Below are positions 17,965 through 26,597 of a stretch of DNA of 64,000 nucleotides, piece by piece; the stretch's first letter is position 1; every line of letters begins with the position of its first letter. The translations under genes were made by a program, and so were the position numbers. The stretch spans positions 2,046,001 through 2,110,000 of the forward strand of contig NZ_CP042968.1 of the NCBI RefSeq assembly GCF_001693515.2, read 5' to 3'. The notes under the pieces were generated by a model. The model had not been told where the DNA came from and ran no database searches. It worked only from the letters and a program-made list of their open reading frames with translations. Source of the stretch: Bradyrhizobium paxllaeri (GTDB lineage Bacteria > Pseudomonadota > Alphaproteobacteria > Rhizobiales > Xanthobacteraceae).

Positions 17965-19593
17965 CTATCCCAACCTCAACTCATCATATCCCTTCGCCGC
18001 CACCTCGTCGCACCTGGCACGGTACGCCGGCGCACTGCCGCTGTAGCGGGCGACGATGCGGGTCTGCTTGCCTTCGACGTTGGAATTGATGCCGGTCATC
18101 CAGGAATTGACCTCGTTGGACAGCAGGCCTTCGCCGAGCGCCTTGACGTGGTCGGTCCAGGATTTCACGCCCTCCGGCGTCGCCTCCAGCCGCGTCAGTC
18201 CCTTTTCCGTCGCGAACACGATCAGCCCGGTCACCCAGTCGACGCTGTATTCGATGCTGCGCGGAATGTTGCCGAGTGCCGTGTGCGGCCCCATCAGCAT
18301 CAACATGTTCGGAAACTCATGCACCATGATGCCAAGATAGGTTTCAGGCCCGCGCTTCCACTTGTCCTTCAGCCGCGCGCCATCTGCGCCGCGAAAATCG
18401 ATCTTGTCGAAGCTGCCGGTGATGGCATCGAAGCCGGTCGCGTAGATGATGATGTCGAACTCGTACTCCCGATCGCTCGTCCTGATTCCGTCCGGCGTGA
18501 TCCGTTCGATCGGCGTTTCGTTGATATCGACCAGCTCGACATTGTCCTGGTTGTAGACCTCGTAATAGAAAGTCTCGAGCGGCAGCCGGCGCGTGCCGAA
18601 ACCGTGATTCCTGGGGATCAGCTTTTCCGCCACCGCCTGATTCTTTACCCTCTGGCGAATCTTGCGCGCAACGAAGTCGGAGATCGTCGCGTTCGCCTTG
18701 CGGTCGATCAGTATGTCCCTGAAATTGCCCTGCCAGATGCCGAAACCGCGTTCGCCGTAAAGCTTCTCGTAAAACGCTTCGCGCTCCTCGTCCGACACCT
18801 CGAACGCGCCGCGCGGATCGGGCGTGTGCAGGAAGCAGGCAAAGGTCTCCTTGCAGCGCGCGAACATTTCCGGATAGCCCGCCTTGATCTTCGCCTGCGT
18901 CTCGGCGTCGATCTTGCCGTTGTGCAGCGGCGCGCACCAGTTCGGCGTGCGCTGGAACACGGTGAGATGGCCGACCTGTCCGGCAATGGTCTGGATGGTC
19001 TGCACGCCGGTGGCGCCGGTGCCGATTACGGCGACGCGCTTGCCGGAAAAGTCCACCGGCTGCTTCGGCCATCGCGCGGTGTGGAACGAGGCACCCCTGA
19101 AATCGTCGCGGCCCTCGATCCGCGGCAGCGTCGGCGTCGACAATGGCCCGATCGCCGTGATCAGGAAGCGCGCGCTGTGCCTGGCGCCATCCTCCAGTGT
19201 GATGGTCCAGCTCTGTGTTTCCTCCGCGTACACCGCGGTCGTCACCCGGCTGCGCAACTGGATATCGCGGCGCAGGTCGAACTTGTCGGCGACATGATTG
19301 AGGTAGCGCAGCGTTTCCGGCTGGCCGGCAAAGTGCTCCGACCACTCCCATTCTTGCAGCAGCTCCTTGGAGAACGAGTAGCCGTAGGAATAGCTCTCGG
19401 AATCGAAGCGCGCGCCGGGATAGCGGTTCCAGTACCAGGTGCCGCCGACCTCGGTGCCGGCCTCGAACACCCGCACGCGCAAACCCCGTTCGCGCAAGCG
19501 ATAGAGCTGGTACAGGCCCGACATGCCCGCACCGATGATGATGGCGTCGAAATCCGGAATCGGCGTCGCTCCCGTGTTGATCGTTTGCGCCAA
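17965..19593 (-). CDS. FAD-dependent Baeyer-Villiger-type monooxygenase
   Basis: From a TTG start at 19593 (GGGAG nine nt upstream) the protein has 542 residues. The FAD Rossmann motif GAGMSG is at 21-26, followed by 'EVGGTWYWNRYPGARFDSESY', the type I BVMO/FMO signature with the arginine finger region. The Baeyer-Villiger fingerprint F-x-G-x-x-x-H-T-x-x-W-P is complete as FRGASFHTARWP, and the NADPH motif GTGATG follows shortly after. It should insert oxygen into cyclic or linear ketones. An ATG at 19695 would add 34 residues running into the divergent P450 promoter and is less likely. The neighbouring P450 and GMC oxidoreductase suggest an oxidative pathway for a terpenoid or alicyclic compound. 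Confidence 0.88.
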   Translation of the reverse strand: MAQTINTGATPIPDFDAIIIGAGMSGLYQLYRLRERGLRVRVFEAGTEVGGTWYWNRYPGARFDSESYSYGYSFSKELLQEWEWSEHFAGQPETLRYLNHVADKFDLRRDIQLRSRVTTAVYAEETQSWTITLEDGARHSARFLITAIGPLSTPTLPRIEGRDDFRGASFHTARWPKQPVDFSGKRVAVIGTGATGVQTIQTIAGQVGHLTVFQRTPNWCAPLHNGKIDAETQAKIKAGYPEMFARCKETFACFLHTPDPRGAFEVSDEEREAFYEKLYGERGFGIWQGNFRDILIDRKANATISDFVARKIRQRVKNQAVAEKLIPRNHGFGTRRLPLETFYYEVYNQDNVELVDINETPIERITPDGIRTSDREYEFDIIIYATGFDAITGSFDKIDFRGADGARLKDKWKRGPETYLGIMVHEFPNMLMLMGPHTALGNIPRSIEYSVDWVTGLIVFATEKGLTRLEATPEGVKSWTDHVKALGEGLLSNEVNSWMTGINSNVEGKQTRIVARYSGSAPAYRARCDEVAAKGYDELRLG

Positions 19594-19759
19594 GGCTATC
19601 CGCTCCCGCGCTCGCGGACAAACCCCGCATGGACGCGTGGCAGGGTTGCTGGTTTGCCGCCAGCCGGCCCCCGTCGGCTTTACTCGCGACCGCATCTGCC
19701 CCTATCGTCAGAGGTATGGAGCGCCCGGCAAGCGCCGACGGCAGGAGGGGAGGGAAACG

Positions 19760-20983
19760 ATGGCTGAGGCGCTGCGCAAGCTGGCCTCGATCGACGTCAG
19801 CGATCCCCACCTCTATCAGGACGACATTTGGCGCCCGCTGTTCGCGCAATTGCGCCGCGACGATCCCGTGCATTATTGCGAGGCCTCGCCGTTCGGGCCG
19901 TATTGGTCGGTGACGCGCTACGACGACATTTTTGCAGTCGAGCTCGATCACGAGAATTATTCGTCGAGTTCGGAGCTCGGCGGTATTCAGGTGGCCGACC
20001 AGCCCAAGGGCCGGGAGATCTCCAATTTCATCCGGATGGACCCGCCCGGTCACACCGCGCAGCGACGCACCGTCGCGCCGATCGTGGCGCCGTCGAATCT
20101 CGCCAATTTCGAGCCGCTGATCCGCAAGCGGACCTCGGACGTGCTGGATGCGCTGCCGCGCAACGAGACCTTCGACTGGGTCGAGCGGGTCTCGACCGAT
20201 CTCACCAACATGATGCTGGCGACGCTGTTCGATTTTCCCTGGGAAGATCGCATGAAGCTGACCTGGTGGTCGGATGTCGCGATCGCCAATGTCGATTCGC
20301 CTGATGCCGTGGTGCATTCGGAAGCCGAGCGTTACGATGAACTGGCCAGGATGGGAGAGTATTTCCGGAAATTGTGGGACGCGCGTGCCGAGGCGTCGCC
20401 GACCTTCGACCTGATCTCGATGCTGGCGCATTCGGAGGCGACACGAAACCTGCAACCGCGCGAATTCATCGGCACGATGGCGCTTCTGATCGTCGGCGGC
20501 AACGACACCACGCGCAATTCGATGAGCGGCGGGTTGATGGCGCTTTGCGAGAATCCCGAGCAGTTCGAACTGGTCCGCGCCCGGCGCGAATTGATCCCGA
20601 ACCTCGTCTCCGAAATCATCCGCTACCACACGCCGGTGCTGCACATGCGCCGCACCGCGCGCAACGACGTCAAACTCGCCGGCCGCAGTATCGCCAAGGG
20701 CGAGAAGGTCGTGATGTGGTACATCTCCGGCAACCGCGACGAGAGCAAGATCGACCGCGCCGACGAATTCATCATCGACCGCCCCAAGCCGCGCCAGCAT
20801 CTTTCCTTTGGCGCCGGCATCCACCGCTGCGTCGGCGACCGCCTCGCCGAACAGCAAATCCGCATCCTCTGGGAGGAAATATTGGCAAGAGACCTTCGTT
20901 TTGAAATCATGGGCTCGCCGCAGCGTCTCTATTCAAATTTCATCCGCGGCATCCGCTCGCTGCCGGTGAGGATTGTGAATTGA
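19760..20983 (+). CDS. Cytochrome P450
   Basis: The 407-residue soluble bacterial P450 starts at the ATG at 19760 after GGAGGGGAGGG. The heme-thiolate loop is FGAGIHRCVGDRLAEQQ with ligand C357. The I-helix oxygen-binding motif GGNDTT is at 246-251, the K-helix ExxR is EIIR at 285-288, and the C-helix heme-contact 'DPPGHTAQRR' is at 94-103. It has no membrane anchor, so it needs a ferredoxin and reductase; none is adjacent. It is divergent from the Baeyer-Villiger monooxygenase and followed after 109 bp by a GMC oxidoreductase, consistent with successive hydroxylation, alcohol oxidation and ring oxygenation. Family number and substrate are not assignable by eye. Confidence 0.92.
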   Translation: MAEALRKLASIDVSDPHLYQDDIWRPLFAQLRRDDPVHYCEASPFGPYWSVTRYDDIFAVELDHENYSSSSELGGIQVADQPKGREISNFIRMDPPGHTAQRRTVAPIVAPSNLANFEPLIRKRTSDVLDALPRNETFDWVERVSTDLTNMMLATLFDFPWEDRMKLTWWSDVAIANVDSPDAVVHSEAERYDELARMGEYFRKLWDARAEASPTFDLISMLAHSEATRNLQPREFIGTMALLIVGGNDTTRNSMSGGLMALCENPEQFELVRARRELIPNLVSEIIRYHTPVLHMRRTARNDVKLAGRSIAKGEKVVMWYISGNRDESKIDRADEFIIDRPKPRQHLSFGAGIHRCVGDRLAEQQIRILWEEILARDLRFEIMGSPQRLYSNFIRGIRSLPVRIVN

Positions 20984-20993
20984 TGATTTACGT

Positions 20994-21070
20994 CGTCATT
21001 CCGGGATGGTCCGAAGGACCAGACCCGGAATCTCGAGATTCCGGGTTCGCTTCGCGCCCCGGAATGACGG
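20994..21070. repeat. Intergenic palindromic repeat, CGTCATTCCGGG family
   Basis: Outer arms CGTCATTCCGGG (20994-21005) and CCCGGAATGACGG (21058-21070) enclose an inner perfect 24-base palindrome at 21023-21046 centred on CTCGAG. It sits between the P450 stop and the GMC start and could form a two-level hairpin attenuating the downstream gene. Confidence 0.75.
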
Positions 21071-21092
21071 AATGAAAGCCTGAGGAAAAATA

Positions 21093-22694
21093 ATGAAGAA
21101 CGATCCCGTTGACGTCCTCATCATCGGCGCCGGCGCATCCGGTGCGGCGGTGGCGTGGAGTCTCGCCGAAACCAAGATGCACATCCTCTGCCTCGATCAG
21201 GGCGGCTGGATGAAACCGTCGGAATATCCGAGCACCGGGCGCGACTGGGAGGCAAAATTCTACGGCGAGTGGTCGACCAGTCCGAACATCCGCGGCCGGC
21301 CGGAGGACTATCCGATCAACGACGACAACTCGCCGATCAAGGTCGTGAACTTCAACGGCGTCGGCGGCTCGACGGTGATGTACACCGCGCACTGGCCGCG
21401 GCTGCATCCGTCCGACTTCAAGGTGAAGACGCTGGATGGCGTCGCCGATGACTGGCCGATCGATTACGACGCACTCACCCCGTTCTTCGAAGAGAACGAC
21501 CGGATGATGGGCGTCTCGGGCCTGTCGGGTGATCCGCTGTCGCCGTTGACGCACCCGCCGATGCCGCCGCAGCCGCTCGGGCTCTCCGGCCCGCTGATCG
21601 GCAAGGCCATGAACAAGCTCGGCTGGCACTGGTGGCCGTCGGACACGACCGTGGCGACGATGGATTACGAGGGCAGGGCGCGCTGCATCAATCTCGGCCA
21701 TTGCACGCCGGCCTGCGCGCAGGGCGCAAAGGCCTCGACCGACATCACCTATTGGCCGCAGGCGATCCGCGCCGGCGTCGAGCTCAAGACGCATTGCCGC
21801 GTGCGTGAGATCCTGACCAACGAGCACGGTATGGCTTCCGGCGTCGTCTACTACGACCAGGATGGCGTCGAGCAGTTTCAGCCGGCCGAGGTCGTCATAA
21901 TCGCCTGCAACGGCGTCGGCACGCCGCGGCTGCTGTTGAACTCGGTGTCCGGCCGCTTCCCGAACGGGCTTGCCAACTCATCCGGCCTGGTCGGCAAGAA
22001 CCTGATGTTCCATCCCTATGCGCAGATCTATGGCTTCGTGAAGGAGCCGACCGACTCCAACCGCGCGCCGCCGACCTGCCTCTGGAGCAAGGAATTTTAC
22101 GACACCGATCTCTCGCGCGGTTTTGTTCGCGGTTACGGCATCCAGTTCGGCCGTGGCGCCGGGCCGGTGTTCGAAGCTGTTGCGAGCGAGCAGAAGGGTA
22201 TTCTGCCGTGGGGCGCAGATCATCACCGCGTGTTCCGCAAGCTGAATGGCCATCGGCTCGCGGTATCAGCGATCTGCGAGGATCTGCCCGAGGAGCACAA
22301 CCGCGTCACGCTTGATCCTGTTCTGAAAGACAGCCACGGCATCCCCGCGCCGAAGATCGATTATACGATCAGCGAAAACAGCCGGAAGATGATGGACCAT
22401 GGGCTGGCGCGGGGCCGGGAGATTCTCGAAGCCGCTGATGCCACCGATATCTGCATCAACAATCCGATTCCCTGGGGCGGCTGGCACCTGCAGGGCACCG
22501 CGCGGATGGGCACCGATCCGGCGCGCTCGGTGGTCAATGAATGGGGGCGGTCGCACGACGTCAAAAACCTTTTCATCGTCGACGGCAGCGTGTTCGTCAC
22601 CTCCGGCGGCGTCAATCCGACCTCGACCATCCAGGCGATTGCGCTCTACGTCGCCGACCAAATGAAGCAACGCCTTGCCAACCTCTTCGATTGA
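21093..22694 (+). CDS. GMC-family FAD oxidoreductase (gluconate 2-dehydrogenase large-subunit-like)
   Basis: The 533-residue protein has the dinucleotide-binding motif VLIIGAGASGAAVAWSLAE at about 8-26. The GMC_oxred_N region includes 'NGVGGSTVMYTAHWPRL', and the GMC_oxred_C domain has H in 'GGWHLQGTARMG' and N in 'GGVNPTSTIQAIALYVAD', the usual active-site His/Asn pair. No Tat or Sec signal is visible at the N-terminus. A small gluconate-2-dehydrogenase-subunit-3-like protein is encoded next, so the two probably form a membrane-linked dehydrogenase oxidising an alcohol or polyol. Given the adjacent P450 and Baeyer-Villiger enzyme, an alcohol formed by the P450 is a reasonable substrate guess. 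Confidence 0.87.
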   Translation: MKNDPVDVLIIGAGASGAAVAWSLAETKMHILCLDQGGWMKPSEYPSTGRDWEAKFYGEWSTSPNIRGRPEDYPINDDNSPIKVVNFNGVGGSTVMYTAHWPRLHPSDFKVKTLDGVADDWPIDYDALTPFFEENDRMMGVSGLSGDPLSPLTHPPMPPQPLGLSGPLIGKAMNKLGWHWWPSDTTVATMDYEGRARCINLGHCTPACAQGAKASTDITYWPQAIRAGVELKTHCRVREILTNEHGMASGVVYYDQDGVEQFQPAEVVIIACNGVGTPRLLLNSVSGRFPNGLANSSGLVGKNLMFHPYAQIYGFVKEPTDSNRAPPTCLWSKEFYDTDLSRGFVRGYGIQFGRGAGPVFEAVASEQKGILPWGADHHRVFRKLNGHRLAVSAICEDLPEEHNRVTLDPVLKDSHGIPAPKIDYTISENSRKMMDHGLARGREILEAADATDICINNPIPWGGWHLQGTARMGTDPARSVVNEWGRSHDVKNLFIVDGSVFVTSGGVNPTSTIQAIALYVADQMKQRLANLFD

Positions 22695-22701
22695 GACCGC
22701 C

Positions 22702-23157
22702 ATGCTCGCAACATATGAACTGACTTCGGCCCAGCGCGACGATCTCCGTACCGTCGCTGCGATGATCATCCCCGCCAGCGATGAGTACAAGGTGCCCGGC
22801 GCTGACGATCCCACGATCCAGGCCGACATGCTGGCGACGCTCGGCCGCGACACCGCGCTGGTCGCGCAAGCGCTCGATCATCTTGCGCGCCTCGCCGGCC
22901 AACCGCTGGCCGAACTCGATGCGGCCAGGCGCGATGCCGTCGCGACCGAGTTCCGCGCTACCGGCGGCGCTGCGGCGGCAACGCTCGTCCGCGTCGTGCT
23001 GCAATGCTATTACCGCGACGACCGTGTGCTGCGCTCGCTCGGGCTGGAGCTGCGCGCGCCGTTCCCGAAGGGCTACACGCTGGAGCAGGGCAACTGGGCG
23101 CTGCTCGATCCCGTCAAGGCGCGCGCAGGGAAGCTGAGGCGGGCGCCTAAAGCATGA
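22702..23157 (+). CDS. Gluconate 2-dehydrogenase subunit 3-like small protein
   Basis: The 151-residue protein (ATG at 22702, 7 bp after the GMC stop) begins LATYELTSAQRDDLRTVAAMIIPASD, the pattern of the small subunit of gluconate/sorbitol-type dehydrogenases ('L..EW..l.av...iIP.td.sPGA'), and has 'VPGADDP' shortly after. These subunits aid folding or export of the GMC flavoprotein. Here there is no Tat signal, unlike typical subunit 3 proteins, so the complex may be cytoplasmic. A TTG at 22675 would overlap the upstream gene by 20 bp and add nine residues. The assignment rests on pattern and context. Confidence 0.65.
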   Translation: MLATYELTSAQRDDLRTVAAMIIPASDEYKVPGADDPTIQADMLATLGRDTALVAQALDHLARLAGQPLAELDAARRDAVATEFRATGGAAAATLVRVVLQCYYRDDRVLRSLGLELRAPFPKGYTLEQGNWALLDPVKARAGKLRRAPKA

Positions 23158-23194
23158 TGGAATTAGATTGAATCGCGACCACGAAGGAGGTGCG

Positions 23195-23314
23195 CTCCCT
23201 CTCCCGCTTGCGGGGGAGGGCTGGGGTGGGGGTGCCTCCGCGGGCGATACTGCCCGAGTGGAGAGAGCCCCCACCCGACACTTCGCGCCGACCTCCCCCG
23301 CAAGCGGGAGAGGT
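23195..23314. repeat. Intergenic palindromic repeat, CTCTCCCGC-TTGCGGGGGAG family, copy 1
   Basis: The left arm holds CTCCCTCTCCCGCTTGCGGG and the right arm ACCTCCCCCGCAAGCGGGAG (23291 onward), with inner GGTGGGGGT/CCCCCACCC pairs. A related copy occurs at 36491-36622. It lies upstream of the htrA-like gene. Confidence 0.78.
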
Positions 23315-23445
23315 AAAGCCCTCTGCGGCGAACATGGTCTAACCCAAAGATCATCATGCTCTAGCAGGCCAGCCCTGCGCCCGTCGCAGACACCTTGCGC
23401 AAGCGGTTCCCGGCCACCATCTGAGGAAGCCGAAGGAATCTCGCC

Positions 23446-24471
23446 ATGCTGGATTTTACCTCAGATATCGCCGATGACGGGCTGTCATCGCGGACGGCCG
23501 AGCCTGCCCGCGATAACGACCGGGTTCTGCTCGATGCCTATTCCAATGCTGTGATCGACGTGACCGAACGCGTTGGTCCCGCGGTCGTGCGCGTCGAAAC
23601 CGGGCCGAAGGTGCGCAGCGCGCGCGAGCGCGGCGGGCTTGGCTCCGGCATCGTCATCTCGCCCGATGGCCTCGTGCTGACCAACAGCCATGTGGTCGGT
23701 TCATCGAAAGAGATCCGCCTGCGCGATACCGAAGGCTTCGTCACCGACGCGCATGTGCTCGGCGTCGATCCCGACACCGATCTGGCGCTGTTGCGCGCCG
23801 ATGGCGCGCGCGATCTGCGCTACGCCTCACTCGGCAATTCCAAGAGCCTGCGCCGCGGCCAGCTCGTGGTCGCGATCGGCAATCCGCTCGGTTTCGAATC
23901 GACGGTCACCGCCGGCGTCGTGTCGGCGCTCGGCCGCTCGATCCGCTCGGTGAGCGGGCGGACCATCGAGGACGTGATCCAGACCGACGCCGCGCTCAAT
24001 CCCGGCAATTCCGGCGGGCCGCTGGTGTCGTCGGCATCGGAGGTGATCGGCATCAACACCGCGATCATCAATGGCGCGCAGGGCATCTGCTTTGCGGTCG
24101 CCAGCAACACTGCGCAGTTCGTGCTGTCCGAGATCATCCGCCACGGCTACGTCCGGCGCGCCTATATCGGCGTCGCCGGCCAGACCGCGCCGATCCCGCG
24201 GCGTCATGCCGTGGTCGCCGGTGTCGACAACAAGATGGGCGCATTGCTGGCGCAGATCGAGCCGGACAGTCCGGCCGCGCAGGCGGGGTTGCTGCCCGGC
24301 GATGTCGTGATCAAGCTCGACGGCGTCGAGATCAACGGCGTCGACGATCTGATCCGCGCCCTCGACCGCGACCGCATCGGCCGCACGCTCGCGATGGATG
24401 TGTTGCGGATGGGACGGTTGCGCGGGGTCGATATTCATCCGGTCGAGCGGAAGCCGGCTGCGAGGCAGTAG
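23446..24471 (+). CDS. HtrA/DegP-like trypsin-family serine protease with PDZ domain
   Basis: The 341-residue protein carries a complete catalytic triad: H82 in LTNSHVVG, D112 in DPDTDLALLRADG and S189 in NPGNSGGPLV. A single PDZ domain follows at about 240-330 (PDSPAAQAGLLPGDVVIKLDG). There is no N-terminal signal peptide or transmembrane segment, so in contrast to DegP/DegS it appears cytoplasmic, or it is exported by an unusual route. It is shorter than DegP (one PDZ rather than two). The gene is convergent with the alpha/beta hydrolase gene, the two stops being adjacent. Its role is likely protein quality control; no regulatory neighbour is evident. Confidence 0.87.
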   Translation: MLDFTSDIADDGLSSRTAEPARDNDRVLLDAYSNAVIDVTERVGPAVVRVETGPKVRSARERGGLGSGIVISPDGLVLTNSHVVGSSKEIRLRDTEGFVTDAHVLGVDPDTDLALLRADGARDLRYASLGNSKSLRRGQLVVAIGNPLGFESTVTAGVVSALGRSIRSVSGRTIEDVIQTDAALNPGNSGGPLVSSASEVIGINTAIINGAQGICFAVASNTAQFVLSEIIRHGYVRRAYIGVAGQTAPIPRRHAVVAGVDNKMGALLAQIEPDSPAAQAGLLPGDVVIKLDGVEINGVDDLIRALDRDRIGRTLAMDVLRMGRLRGVDIHPVERKPAARQ

Positions 24472-25254
24472 TTATTGCCGCAACGCCGCCAGCAACTCGT
24501 CGGGCGCCTCAGTCATGATCATGTGGCCGGCGCCCGGCACAATCACGGTGCGTGAATTCGGCGTCGCCGCCGCGAGCGTCTTGCCGGCCTTCGCAGGCGT
24601 CATCATGTCGCGCTCGCCGAGAATGAAGGTCGCGGGCACCTTGACTTGCGCTGCGGCCGCAAGCGCGTTCTGATAAGTGTTGCAGGCGTTGAGATCGCTG
24701 TACAGCACGCCCGGCCGGGTCTGCTGCAGCACGCGCTGCGCGCCCTGATGCATCCACAGTCCCGGCGCGAGGCTGCCGCCGAGTTCGGCCTTGAAGCCGA
24801 GGCCCCAGATCGAGACCATGTCGATGGCATCGGGATTGTTGACCTCGGCGGCCTTGAGCAGGTCGGGGCCGACGGTCATCGTCGCGGCAGTTCCGATCAG
24901 GCTCAGGCCGGACACCTTGTCGGGATGTCGCGCGGACATCTCCAGTGCGATCAACGAGCCCATCGAGTGCCCGATCAGCTTCGCCTTCGGCGCACCGGCG
25001 GCATCGAGCAGCGCGGCGGTCCAGTCGGCCATGTCGGCGATGGTTGGCAGCGGGCTGCCGCCCGAGCGGCCGTGTCCGGGCAGATCGGGCGCGAGCACCG
25101 AATAGTCATGATGTGCGAACCAGCGGCTGTGCAGCGCCCAGGTCGAACGATCGAAGCCGGCGCCATGTAGCATCACGACCGCAGGCAGCGACGGATCGAA
25201 CGGACGGCCGCCGGTCGCAACGAACGTATCAACGCCATTGACGGAGAGCTGCAT
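24472..25254 (-). CDS. Alpha/beta hydrolase
   Basis: The 260-residue protein has the alpha/beta hydrolase order: oxyanion region VVMLHGAGFDRSTW at 27-40, LPGHGRSGG at 58-66, nucleophile elbow GHSMGS with S97, an acidic residue in LGERDMMTPA, and the catalytic H in GAGHMIM near the C-terminus. It resembles 3-oxoadipate enol-lactonase/BioH-like esterases. The start codon lies 3 bp from the end of the metY-like gene, so it is the last gene of a - strand run that begins with nicA. A role in ester or lactone hydrolysis is inferred; a link to nicotinate breakdown is possible but unproven. Confidence 0.85.
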   Translation of the reverse strand: MQLSVNGVDTFVATGGRPFDPSLPAVVMLHGAGFDRSTWALHSRWFAHHDYSVLAPDLPGHGRSGGSPLPTIADMADWTAALLDAAGAPKAKLIGHSMGSLIALEMSARHPDKVSGLSLIGTAATMTVGPDLLKAAEVNNPDAIDMVSIWGLGFKAELGGSLAPGLWMHQGAQRVLQQTRPGVLYSDLNACNTYQNALAAAAQVKVPATFILGERDMMTPAKAGKTLAAATPNSRTVIVPGAGHMIMTEAPDELLAALRQ

Positions 25255-25257
25255 GGT

Positions 25258-26553
25258 TCAAACCTTCTGCGATGCGCGGAGCGCCTGGCCGAGATCGTCG
25301 ATGATGTCGGACACGGTTTCGATGCCGACCGACAGCCGCACCAGCTCCTCGCCGATTCCTGCAGCCTTGAGCTGGTCTGCATCCATCTGTTGATGCGTGG
25401 TGCTGGCGGGATGGATCACCAGTGTCTTGGCGTCGCCGACATTGGCGAGGTGGCTGATCATCCTGAGCGACTCGATGAATTTCTTGCCCGCCGCCCGGCC
25501 GCCCTTGATGCCGAAAGAGACGATCGAGCCCGCGCCGCGTGGCAACAGCCGCTTCGCGAGCTGATGGTCGGGATGATTCTCCAGCGCCGGATGCAGCACC
25601 CAGTCGACCGCCTTGTTGGCGGTCAGCGCTTCCAGCACCGCAAGCGTGTTGCTCATGTGGCGCTCCATGCGCACGCCCAGAGTCTCCACGCCCTGCAGCA
25701 GTTGGAACGCATTGGTCGGCGACAGGCAGGCGCCGAAGTCGCGCAGGCCCTCGGTACGGGCGCGCATGATGAAGGCCGCCTGTCCGAACTGCTCGTCGAA
25801 AACGATGCCATGATAGCCGGCATAGGGCTCGGTGAGCTGCGGAAACTTGCCGGAAGCATGCCAGTCGAAGTGCCCGCCATCGACGATGACGCCGCCGATC
25901 GCGATGCCGTGGCCGCCGATCCATTTGGTCGCCGAGTTCATCACGATATCGGCGCCGAGTTCGATCGGGCGGCTGAGGAAGGGCGTCGCAAAGGTGTTGT
26001 CGATCAGAAGCGGAATCTTGGCGTCATGCGCGATCTGCGCGACTTCCGGAATGTCGAGGACTTCCATCCCGGGATTGCCGATGGTCTCGCCGATGATGAG
26101 CCGCGTGTTCGGCTTGATCGCGGCACGAAATTCGTCGAGCGCGCGTGGCTTGACGAAGGTGGTCGTGATGCCGAAGCGCGGCAGCGTGTGCGCCAAGAGA
26201 TTGATCGTGCCGCCATAGAGCGAGGAGGAGGCGACGATGTGGTCGCCGGCGTTGAGGATGGTTGCGATCGCCAGATGCAGCGCGGCCATGCCGCTCGCCG
26301 TGCAGATCGCGCCGACGCCGGCTTCCAGCGCGGCCAACCGCTCTTCGAGGACGGCGGTCGTCGGATTGGAGATGCGGGTATAGATGTGGCCGGCGCGCTC
26401 CAGGTTGAACAGCGCCGCGGCGTGGTCGGAATCCTGGAACACGTAGGACGTGGTCTGGTAGACCGGAACGGCGCGGGCGCCGGTTGCGGGGTCCGGGCGC
26501 TGGCCGGCATGCAGGCTCAGGGTTTCAAAGGCAGGCGGCTTGGGTGCGGGCAT
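25258..26553 (-). CDS. metY: O-acetylhomoserine sulfhydrylase (O-acetylhomoserine aminocarboxypropyltransferase)
   Basis: The 431-residue PLP enzyme of the Cys/Met metabolism family begins '[33 protein letters not shown]', typical of MetY. The cofactor-stacking segment is [11 protein letters not shown] near 85-95, the D185-containing [11 protein letters not shown] binds the pyridine nitrogen, and K210 in [11 protein letters not shown] is the Schiff-base lysine. It would replace the acetyl group of O-acetylhomoserine with sulfide to make homocysteine. It lies 44 bp downstream of pncB and is nearly fused to the alpha/beta hydrolase gene. An assignment as a related gamma-synthase is possible, but the length and N-terminus favour MetY. 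Confidence 0.87.
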   Translation of the reverse strand: MPAPKPPAFETLSLHAGQRPDPATGARAVPVYQTTSYVFQDSDHAAALFNLERAGHIYTRISNPTTAVLEERLAALEAGVGAICTASGMAALHLAIATILNAGDHIVASSSLYGGTINLLAHTLPRFGITTTFVKPRALDEFRAAIKPNTRLIIGETIGNPGMEVLDIPEVAQIAHDAKIPLLIDNTFATPFLSRPIELGADIVMNSATKWIGGHGIAIGGVIVDGGHFDWHASGKFPQLTEPYAGYHGIVFDEQFGQAAFIMRARTEGLRDFGACLSPTNAFQLLQGVETLGVRMERHMSNTLAVLEALTANKAVDWVLHPALENHPDHQLAKRLLPRGAGSIVSFGIKGGRAAGKKFIESLRMISHLANVGDAKTLVIHPASTTHQQMDADQLKAAGIGEELVRLSVGIETVSDIIDDLGQALRASQKV

Positions 26554-26597
26554 GCGGGGCTCGTCAGATCATTGGTGGCGGGAAGGTATTCGATAGC

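Noticed and set aside
16846..19767. A 973-codon open frame on the + strand
   Set aside because: It runs antisense through the intact IS110 gene and the BVMO gene, both with clear family motifs. Its product is Arg/His/Pro/Ala-rich with no recognisable domain, as expected for an antisense shadow in high-GC DNA.
18344..20857. An 837-codon open frame on the - strand
   Set aside because: It crosses the P450 gene in antisense and the BVMO gene out of frame. The composition is typical of a shadow frame.
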